Assembly: GCA_023143305.1 (NCBI GenBank)
Contig: JAGLHV010000097.1
Span: 1-5,791 of the forward strand
Length of the DNA stretch: 5,791 nt
Origin: a bacterium
GTDB lineage: Bacteria > CBDUZB01 > JAGLHV01
Direction of reading: 5' to 3'
Shown here: in pieces, positions 1 to 4,654 of the stretch
Layout: every line of letters begins with the position of its first letter
Numbering within the stretch: the first letter of the stretch is position 1
Notes under the pieces: model-generated
Databases searched by the model: none
Told to the model about the DNA's origin: nothing
Seen by the model: only the letters and a program-made list of their open reading frames with translations
Made by a program: the position numbers and the translations under genes

Positions 1-180
1 ATAGCCGAAAAATTAGTAGTTGAGGTAGCAGAATTAAAAGGAAACAAAAGGGATGAAAAAATAGCCAAAGCCAGAGCTTGGATATCATACATTGGGCAAA
101 GCTATTTTGGGGAGCAGGGTGCTGCAATAGGCTTAGAATTAAATAAGAGCAATGCCGGTATAAGTATAGCATATAATTGA
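1..180 (+). CDS. C-terminal end of a helix-turn-helix protein, possibly a Y1/RAYT-type transposase (partial)
   Basis: Frame 1 is open from the first base to a TGA at 178-180, giving the last 59 residues of a protein whose start lies outside the window. The segment has a charged helix (EKLVVEVAELKGNKRDEK), then a KARAWISYIGQSYF helix, then GAAIGLELNKSNAGISIAY. This spacing resembles the DnaA-like helix-turn-helix tail at the C-terminus of many Y1 (IS200/REP-associated) transposases, where an 'AR...Y' helix precedes 'IG..L....S.VS.A'. The catalytic HUH and Tyr motifs would lie upstream, so the family call is an inference from the tail alone. Another DNA-binding protein with a DnaA- or ParB-like tail is possible. 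The reading frame itself is fairly secure because its composition is protein-like and it ends cleanly. Confidence 0.5.
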   Translation: MAEKLVVEVAELKGNKRDEKIAKARAWISYIGQSYFGEQGAAIGLELNKSNAGISIAYN

Positions 181-232
181 GGGAAGAAAATAATAGAGAA
201 GGATGTGGGGGCAAAAAATATTTTTAATGACC

Positions 233-291
233 TTTTAACTTTTTAACTACTTAACAATGTCCCCTAAAGTCCCACTAAAGTCTAAATGGGG
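233..291. repeat. Short tandem motifs between the partial gene and recQ
   Basis: TTTTAACT occurs twice head to tail (233-240, 241-248). Further on, CTAAAGTC occurs at 264-271 and 275-282, an 11-base step, followed by a third partial copy, CTAAA, at 282-286. The second group is bracketed by CCCC (261-264) and GGGG (288-291). These could be the downstream end of a transposase unit or a binding site in front of recQ. The sequence does not decide between them. I see no convincing -35/-10 pair for recQ in this gap. Confidence 0.45.
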
Positions 292-302
292 TAAGTTTTA
301 TA

Positions 303-2147
303 ATGGGAGAAACAGCAGTGAATACATTAATTAATCAGAATAAAGGACAAATCTATACGGTTTTACGGCAATTCTGGGGGTATAATTCTTTTTTGCCATT
401 TCAGGAAGATTCAATTTTGTCTATGTTGGAAAATGAAGACAGCTTAACGGTGTTACCTACAGGAGGCGGTAAGTCCTTATGTTTTCAACTACCGGCTTTA
501 TTGAAGGAAGGCATGGTCGTAGTTATTTCTCCGTTAATTTCTCTGATGAATGACCAGGTGAACAATCTTAAAGATATGGGAATAGCTTCTTGTTATTTAA
601 ATTCTACCCTGTCTTCTAAACAGCAAAGATTAGCAATTGAGCGAATTCGGGAAGGAAAGATAAAATTATTATACATATCTCCCGAAAGGTTACAGAATAG
701 GGATACAATAGCTTTATTAACTTCTGTCAGGCCTTCTTTTTTTGTGATTGATGAGGCACATTGTATAAGCCATTGGGGGCATGATTTCAGAGCGAATTAT
801 CGTAATCTTCATATGATTAAAGAAAGGTTTAAGTCTGTAAGTGTCCATGCCTTTACTGCTACTGCTACCAAAGAAGTGCAACTGGATATAATAAAGCAAT
901 TAAAGCTAAGCAATCCTAAAATTCATGTTGGCGGGATAGACCGTCCTAACTTAACCTACCGGGTAATAGCGCGCAATCAGATTTTAAAGCAGATCGTGGG
1001 GGTTTTAGCAAAGCATACCAATGAAGCGGGTATTATATATTGTTTACGCCGTAAAGATGTGGACGTTATTTCGGAGGGTTTAAAAAGCCTGGGTATTGAT
1101 AATGTCGGCTATCATGCCGGTATGTTAGACAAAGAACGACATATAGCACAAGAAAGATTTGCTCGTGAAGAAGTAAATATAATTGTTGCTACAGTAGCCT
1201 TTGGTATGGGGATCGACCGTTCTAACATCCGTTTTATAGTTCATGCAGGTATGCCCGGAAGTGTCGAACATTATCAACAGGAAACAGGTCGTGCCGGAAG
1301 GGATGGGCTTCCTGCTTTTTGTTATATGTTTTATGGTGGTGCAGATTTTCGGTTATGGAGTTTTTTCGCAGAAAAGTCCTATGAGCGGGAAATACTGATG
1401 AAAAAAATAAAAATTATGTACAATTTTTGTACTCAGCCTCAATGCAGGCATAAACTGCTGGTAAATTATTTCGGGCAGGATTATGAAAGACGCTCTTGCG
1501 ATGCCTGCGATTATTGTTTAAACGAGCTTGAAATGGTTGATGATGCACTTACTGTCGGAAAAAATATATTATCCTGTGTAGTTAAGGTAAGGCAAACCCA
1601 TTATGGATTTGGAACAGGACATGTGGTAAATGTATTAAAAGGCAAACTAACAGATAAAATAAAACATATGGGACATCACACCCTGTCAACTTTCGGTATA
1701 ATGCAGAAGGAATCAGAGGTGTTTATAAGGCATATGATTGAACAATTAACCGGACAGGGTTTTTTATTTAAAGAAGGAGAATTTTTAACGCTTTCAGTAA
1801 CGGATACCGGAAAACAATTGTTGTACGGGGAAGTATCTCCCATATTAGCTATGCCTTTGCTTGCTGCCAAGAAAAAAGAGATTAGAAAAAAAACCACTGA
1901 AAGAAGAGATAAAGAATGGGCGGAAATAGATCAGGGATTGTTTCAAATATTACGCGAAGAGCGGACAAAACTTGCACACCAAAAAGGTGTTCCGGCATAT
2001 ATTATATTCAGTGATAAAACCCTGAAAGATATAGCTGCAAAAAAGCCTGTAACTAAGGAGGCCTTTTCGGGCATTTATGGCGTAGGCAAAAATAAATTGG
2101 AATCTTACGCAGATATATTTATTAAGGTTGTTAAAGATTATGAATAA
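303..2147 (+). CDS. recQ: ATP-dependent DNA helicase RecQ
   Basis: This is a 3'-to-5' superfamily 2 DNA helicase that acts in recombination repair and stalled-fork processing. At 614 residues it has the usual length for bacterial RecQ and all expected parts. These are a motif 0 glutamine (FLPFQ, Q34), Walker A (TGGGKS, 53-58), the DEAH box (150-153), the aromatic-rich loop (HWGHDFR, about 157-163), motif III (TATAT, about 185-189) and motif VI (QETGRAGRDG, 326-335) with the arginine finger. Cys381, Cys399, Cys402 and Cys405 form the zinc-binding site. A winged-helix RQC region covers about 410-515, and an HRDC domain fills the last 70 or so residues (YGVGKNKLE near 592-600). Motif 0 has FLPFQ where FRPGQ is common, a mild change. 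The start is uncertain: ATG at 303 has only a weak ribosome site, while GTG at 318 sits behind GGGAG. The 3' end overlaps the next gene by 8 bases. Confidence 0.97.
   Translation: MGETAVNTLINQNKGQIYTVLRQFWGYNSFLPFQEDSILSMLENEDSLTVLPTGGGKSLCFQLPALLKEGMVVVISPLISLMNDQVNNLKDMGIASCYLNSTLSSKQQRLAIERIREGKIKLLYISPERLQNRDTIALLTSVRPSFFVIDEAHCISHWGHDFRANYRNLHMIKERFKSVSVHAFTATATKEVQLDIIKQLKLSNPKIHVGGIDRPNLTYRVIARNQILKQIVGVLAKHTNEAGIIYCLRRKDVDVISEGLKSLGIDNVGYHAGMLDKERHIAQERFAREEVNIIVATVAFGMGIDRSNIRFIVHAGMPGSVEHYQQETGRAGRDGLPAFCYMFYGGADFRLWSFFAEKSYEREILMKKIKIMYNFCTQPQCRHKLLVNYFGQDYERRSCDACDYCLNELEMVDDALTVGKNILSCVVKVRQTHYGFGTGHVVNVLKGKLTDKIKHMGHHTLSTFGIMQKESEVFIRHMIEQLTGQGFLFKEGEFLTLSVTDTGKQLLYGEVSPILAMPLLAAKKKEIRKKTTERRDKEWAEIDQGLFQILREERTKLAHQKGVPAYIIFSDKTLKDIAAKKPVTKEAFSGIYGVGKNKLESYADIFIKVVKDYE
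305..320 (+). promoter_or_regulatory. Ribosome binding site suggesting a GTG start for recQ
   Basis: GGGAG at 305-309 lies 8 bases before an in-frame GTG at 318-320. The ATG at 303 overlaps this site and has only GGGG at 288-291, 11 bases away. Starting at GTG would remove five non-conserved residues and leave all RecQ motifs intact. Both starts are possible; I find the GTG slightly better supported by spacing. Confidence 0.45.
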
Positions 2148-2868
2148 AGTTAGAAATAAATATAGCAAATTCATGGGTTTGTGGCTTGCCACTTTGTTTT
2201 TGGGTGTATTTTGTGCATCAGGTGTAAAAGCAGATGGACCCGGTTATTTAGTCGCTGAAGTTTTTTCAATACCGGATTATAATACTAAAGTGCCTGATAA
2301 TTCTTTTACGGATATAGGCATAGACGGCAAAACCGGCAATATTAGTCTGGTTAATGATTATGCCTGGAGTGAGATACCGTATAAAAACGGAAAGTTAAAT
2401 TTTAAAAGATCATTTATAGCCCCTACAAAAGGATATAAATTAAAAGCAATAGCAAACAATCCGAACGGAGTATATGTTTTTGATGTTTTAGCAAACTCTA
2501 TTATGGCAGACAGAAAAAATTATAAAGTTTCTGTTAAAATCAATAATCCTACCGGAATGGCTTATCATAAAGGTAAAATATATGTGGCGGATAAAAGTAC
2601 AGGCAAGATTTATAAACTGCGATTAATAAAAGGCCGGGCTGAAGTAATGCAAACTTTTAAGGCACATAACAGTATTTGCGGATTGGCGTCTGATGGCAGC
2701 TTTTTATATTCTTGTGATAGCAATAATATTTATAAATACGATTTTGATATGAATAAAACTCTTATCTATAAATTAAATGTTTTTATTTCCGGCATTACAT
2801 TGTCCGGTCCAGGCGAAATTCTGGCTATAGCAAAGAATAAAAGGAAGATTTACAGGTTTAAATTTTAA
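2140..2868 (+). CDS. Exported protein with beta-propeller-like (NHL/YncE-style) repeats
   Basis: The product has 242 residues from ATG 2140. An upstream in-frame TTG (2128) would add only four residues and lies directly behind AAGG, so ATG is preferred, with that AAGG (2124-2127) as its ribosome site. The N-terminus is a classic signal peptide: basic residues 3-10, a hydrophobic core at about 12-28, and a likely signal peptidase I site after VKA (residue 31). Cys25 is not in a good lipobox. The mature part shows four or so units of the form 'G(I/M/L)A...G.(I/L)Y..D....IYK', at about 100-125, 138-161, 178-203 and 217-242. This is the pattern of propeller blades, but there are too few for a closed propeller unless earlier, weaker units (55-90) count. 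No catalytic motif is visible, so the function is unknown. The gene overlaps the recQ stop by 8 bases, suggesting translational coupling. A biological link to RecQ is not obvious. Confidence 0.72.
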   Translation: MNKVRNKYSKFMGLWLATLFLGVFCASGVKADGPGYLVAEVFSIPDYNTKVPDNSFTDIGIDGKTGNISLVNDYAWSEIPYKNGKLNFKRSFIAPTKGYKLKAIANNPNGVYVFDVLANSIMADRKNYKVSVKINNPTGMAYHKGKIYVADKSTGKIYKLRLIKGRAEVMQTFKAHNSICGLASDGSFLYSCDSNNIYKYDFDMNKTLIYKLNVFISGITLSGPGEILAIAKNKRKIYRFKF

Positions 2869-2968
2869 TGAGTAAGAACAGAACATATAGGAGAAGTGAA
2901 TAAGAAAAGATAAGTTTTTTTAACAAAAAGCTTTGCAATTATTACAGATATAAATGAATTACCCTGGC

Positions 2969-2982
2969 TTCGCCGAGGCGAG
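2969..2982. repeat. GC-rich short palindrome
   Basis: TCGCC-GA-GGCGA is a perfect 5-base inverted repeat in otherwise AT-rich intergenic DNA. It sits just outside the left direct repeat of the neighbouring element. GACTGAATGT (2982-2991) follows it and recurs at 3147-3156 inside the element, again directly after a palindrome. This suggests both are pieces of one dispersed repeat family. No T-run follows, so it is not a terminator. Confidence 0.5.
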
Positions 2983-3041
2983 ACTGAATGTTTTTGGCAT
3001 TACTATTATAATAGACTTCTGCAAAATAGCCTGCCTGCCCG

Positions 3042-3067
3042 CTCCGCCTTATTCGCCTGAGGCGGAG
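3042..3067. repeat. GC-rich hairpin
   Basis: CTCCGCCT (3042-3049) and AGGCGGAG (3060-3067) form a perfect 8-base inverted repeat with a 10-base loop. The loop contains CGCCT, which could pair with the same AGGCG as an alternative fold. No T-run follows on either strand, so I read it as part of the repeat element and not as a terminator. Confidence 0.7.
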
Positions 3068-3077
3068 GATTAGTCGT

Positions 3078-3149
3078 GTCATTCCTGCGAAAGCAGGAAT
3101 CTATTGATATTTAAGAACCTTATAGATTCCGCATCAAGTGCGGAATGAC
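3078..3149. repeat. REP-like nested palindrome (double hairpin)
   Basis: Two hairpins face each other. The first is ATTCCTGC-GAAA-GCAGGAAT (3081-3100). The second is ATTCCGCA-TCAAG-TGCGGAAT (3126-3146). The outer edges GTCATTCC (3078-3085) and GGAATGAC (3142-3149) are inverted repeats, and so are the inner edges GGAATCTAT (3096-3104) and ATAGATTCC (3122-3130). The whole 72 bases can therefore form either two small hairpins or one long stem. This is the architecture of paired REP/BIME units. The 'GTCATTCC...GGAATCTA' theme is common in dispersed intergenic repeats of many bacteria. Confidence 0.8.
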
Positions 3150-3193
3150 TGAATGTGTTCTTTCGCAGAATTCTTATTACTATTATAAGAAAT

Positions 3194-3200
3194 GGGAGGG
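3194..3200 (+). promoter_or_regulatory. Strong ribosome binding site fixing the phosphatidyltransferase start
   Basis: GGGAGGG lies 4 bases (5 from the GGAGG core) before ATG 3205. A longer in-frame start at 3145 would begin inside the repeat element's palindrome and add a Tyr-rich, non-conserved 20-residue leader, so it is not used. Confidence 0.85.
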
Positions 3201-3204
3201 TAAA

Positions 3205-3879
3205 ATGGAAGCAAATATGATTACTTTATTTAGAATTGCTATGGTTTTTGTTACCGTGGGTTTGTTTGAGGTGAATTCAATTTGGTTAAATGCAGTTGCT
3301 ACTTTAATGGTGGTTTTTGTAATTTATCTTGATTCACTGGATGGATATGTGGCCAGGAAATTAAAGATTACTTCAAATTTCGGTGCTTTATTTGATATTA
3401 CCGGAGACCGGATTGTAGAAAATGTCTTCTGGATTTATTTTTCTGCTATAGGGATGATCAGTTTTTGGGTGCCAATGATTGTTATTGCCAGAGGTTTTTT
3501 GACCGATACGGTAAGAGCGGTAGCCTTTAGAGAGGGAAAGACTCCTTTTGGAAAGAAAACTATGATGAAATCAAAGATTACCAGGTTTTTAGTTTCTTCC
3601 CGTTTTAGCAGGGCTTTTTACGGGGGCTTAAAGCTTACAGTTTTTACCCTGATAGGAGTTTTAATTTTTTTAAATAGCGCCTATGATAATCAGAACTGGG
3701 TAATGGGAGGAGCGATGCCTCTTTTGGTAGTAATTAAAAACATATTGGTTTTTGTGACTGTTTTTATGTGTGTGGTAAGAGGAATGCCGGTGTTATGGGA
3801 TGGAAAAGAGATACTCTTTAGTAAGTCCTATCCACGAACAATGGATATAATTGATCAAAATATTAACCATGGTTCTTAG
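3205..3879 (+). CDS. CDP-alcohol phosphatidyltransferase family membrane protein
   Basis: This integral membrane enzyme transfers a phosphatidyl group from a CDP-alcohol to an acceptor alcohol, as in phosphatidylglycerophosphate or phosphatidylinositol-type lipid synthesis. The complete family signature D-x2-DG-x2-AR-x8-G-x3-D-x3-D is present: D43, D46, G47, A50, R51, G60, D64 and D68. D68 is expected to be the catalytic base and the others metal and CDP ligands. At 224 residues the length is normal. Hydrophobic segments at about 8-22, 27-42, 72-97, 145-157 and 168-191 fit the usual six-helix fold loosely. The basic loop at 110-125 (GKTPFGKKTMMKSK) resembles the 'GK..T' region of PgsA-like enzymes. 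The acceptor cannot be told from sequence alone; PgsA-like activity is the default guess. The gene follows a repeat element with no visible promoter, and a new promoter begins 9 bases after its stop. Confidence 0.93.
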   Translation: MEANMITLFRIAMVFVTVGLFEVNSIWLNAVATLMVVFVIYLDSLDGYVARKLKITSNFGALFDITGDRIVENVFWIYFSAIGMISFWVPMIVIARGFLTDTVRAVAFREGKTPFGKKTMMKSKITRFLVSSRFSRAFYGGLKLTVFTLIGVLIFLNSAYDNQNWVMGGAMPLLVVIKNILVFVTVFMCVVRGMPVLWDGKEILFSKSYPRTMDIIDQNINHGS

Positions 3880-3887
3880 TTGCTACG

Positions 3888-3915
3888 TTGACAAAATGAA
3901 GTTTTGTGATATATT
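3888..3915 (+). promoter_or_regulatory. Sigma70-type promoter for the riboswitch operon
   Basis: A perfect -35 TTGACA (3888-3893) is followed after 16 bases by TATATT (3910-3915), five of six matches to the -10 consensus, with a TG (3907-3908) just upstream. Transcription would start near 3922, about 18 bases before the riboswitch aptamer. A perfect TATAAT at 3917-3922 is too far from the -35 (23 bases) to be its usual partner. Confidence 0.7.
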
Positions 3916-3939
3916 TTATAATAAGGGAAGTATAAATAT

Positions 3940-4039
3940 TATTTAATCGAAAGGGCAACCTTTATTATAAAATAGAGGACGCAAAGCTGCGGGTTCGCCT
4001 GTAAGCAATGGCGGATAGCCGGGTTACCGAAGTTAATTA
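3940..4039 (+). promoter_or_regulatory. Cyclic di-GMP-I (GEMM-I) riboswitch aptamer
   Basis: The conserved GEMM-I blocks appear in order and at normal spacing: AAAGGGCAACC (3950-3960), GGACGCAAAGC (3977-3987), and TAGCCGGGTTACCGA (4016-4030). The first stem is CCTTTATT/AATAGAGG (3959-3966, 3971-3978) with loop ATAA. The second arm is closed by GCT/AGC (3986-3988, 4017-4019) and contains CGCC/GGCG (3996-3999, 4010-4013). A weak closing helix can form between 3940-3947 and 4032-4039, with one mismatch. The family senses the second messenger c-di-GMP. The GGG before CAA is kept, as in c-di-GMP binders; a variant preferring 3',3'-cGAMP is not excluded by eye. It precedes, and very likely controls, the HEAT-repeat/protease operon. 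Confidence 0.92.
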
Positions 4040-4058
4040 TTGGGTAATCCGGTTTTTT
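4019..4058 (+). terminator. Intrinsic terminator forming the riboswitch expression platform
   Basis: CCGGGTTACC (4019-4028) pairs with GGTAATCCGG (4043-4052) over 10 base pairs with a single G-T wobble and a 14-base loop. Six Ts follow at 4053-4058, with more after one A. The 5' arm is the conserved 3' strand of the aptamer, so the terminator cannot form while the ligand-bound aptamer is folded. This predicts read-through when c-di-GMP is bound (an ON switch). Without ligand, the same hairpin would also end any transcript coming from the upstream phosphatidyltransferase gene. Confidence 0.88.
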
Positions 4059-4102
4059 ATTTTATAATTAAGGACTTTTAAAAGAAAGTGCAGGTCTTTA
4101 AA

Positions 4103-4654
4103 ATGAGCAAAGTAATTAAATATATAATGTTTGTGTTAATAATTTCTAATGTAATGATTGGAAAAGCAAATACGCAGGTACGAAAATCAAAGGCGATTCC
4201 AGCCAGTTCACCCCGTTTAAAAGCTGATTCTTCCGAATTTACCCTGCTGGATCCAAGAGTAGCATTAAGAGCCATAGAAGAAGTTAGAGAAAAAAAAGAT
4301 AAAAGTAAAACAGGCGAATTGATAAAGGCATTTAAGGAAAATGCTAAACGAAAAGACGGGTATGGCCCGTCAATTCAAATTACTATTATTCAAACTCTGG
4401 CTAAATTTAAAGATAAAGAATCTTCCCGGTTTTTAATTAAACAATTAACTATAACGAATGATATTTTATTTAAGGATGAAATTGCCTATGCTCTGGGAGA
4501 GACAGGAGATAAAAATGCCCTTACAGAATTAAATAAATATCTAAATGACTTATTAGCTAATGAACCTGAAGAACCATTAATAAAGGTTCAATGGCAGTGG
4601 CTTGTTGACCGGGTGAACGGAGCAATAAAAAAGATAGAAGGAAAACCTGAATGA
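4103..4654 (+). CDS. Small exported HEAT-repeat protein
   Basis: The product has 183 residues from ATG 4103. An in-frame GTG at 4088 would add five residues (13 bases behind AAGGA at 4070-4074). ATG is preferred because CAGG (4091-4094) sits 8 bases before it and it gives a clean signal peptide. Residues 3-18 are the basic and hydrophobic parts, with likely cleavage after GKA (residue 22). After a linker of about 25 residues come helical repeats. GPSIQITIIQTLAKFKDKES (88-107) leading to FLIKQL (110-115) and DEIAYALGETGDKNALTELN (125-144) match the 'A...LG..GD..A...L' form of HEAT/PBS-lyase repeats. Such repeats bind proteins, so a scaffold, chaperone or regulator role is likely, and no enzyme motif is seen. 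It is first in the c-di-GMP-controlled operon, and its stop overlaps the protease start (ATGA, 4651-4654), implying coupled synthesis at matched levels. Confidence 0.82.
   Translation: MSKVIKYIMFVLIISNVMIGKANTQVRKSKAIPASSPRLKADSSEFTLLDPRVALRAIEEVREKKDKSKTGELIKAFKENAKRKDGYGPSIQITIIQTLAKFKDKESSRFLIKQLTITNDILFKDEIAYALGETGDKNALTELNKYLNDLLANEPEEPLIKVQWQWLVDRVNGAIKKIEGKPE

Larger units (their letters stand above)
2999..3188. mobile_element. Candidate MITE-like element with flanking 13-base direct repeats
   Basis: ATTACTATTATAA occurs exactly at 2999-3011 and 3176-3188. The 164 bases between them begin with TAGACTTCTGCAAAATAG (3012-3029) and end with TTCTTTCGCAGAATTCTT (3158-3175). These ends are imperfect inverted repeats, matching at 13 of 18 positions around a TTCTGC core. 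The interior carries a GC-rich hairpin (3042-3067) and a nested palindrome (3078-3149), and no gene. This is the form expected of a small non-autonomous element with a target duplication. It could also be a mosaic of REP-like repeats, because the 13-base direct repeat is rather long and AT-only apart from one base. The right edge is 5 bases before the ribosome site of the next gene. Confidence 0.5.

Noticed and set aside
214..228. AT-only palindrome after the first partial gene
   Set aside because: AAAAATATTTTT is self-complementary but has no GC stem, so it is too weak to call a terminator.
299..304. TATAAT overlapping the recQ ATG as a -10 box
   Set aside because: No -35 element lies at 15-19 bases upstream, and a start of transcription near 311 would leave the ribosome site out of the message.
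717..899. Minus-strand reading frame inside recQ
   Set aside because: It lies opposite the conserved helicase core, has no ribosome site and no recognisable protein features. The same applies to the frames at 1676-1897 and 1950-2192.
2911..2935. Possible terminator after the propeller gene
   Set aside because: AAGTTTTTT and AAAAAGCTT can pair, but the stem is almost entirely A-T and lacks a following T-run on the + strand.
3078..3149. Possible CRISPR repeat or tRNA-like fold
   Set aside because: There is only one unit, with no regular spacers, cloverleaf or acceptor end. The inverted-repeat layout fits a REP-like palindrome.
3950..3960. 3',3'-cGAMP-selective GEMM variant
   Set aside because: The intact GGG ahead of CAA favours the ordinary c-di-GMP type. 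I cannot rule out altered specificity without an alignment, but see no positive sign of it.
4078..4275. Minus-strand reading frame opposite the HEAT-repeat gene
   Set aside because: It is the shadow of a real coding region with a signal peptide and runs into the riboswitch terminator region.
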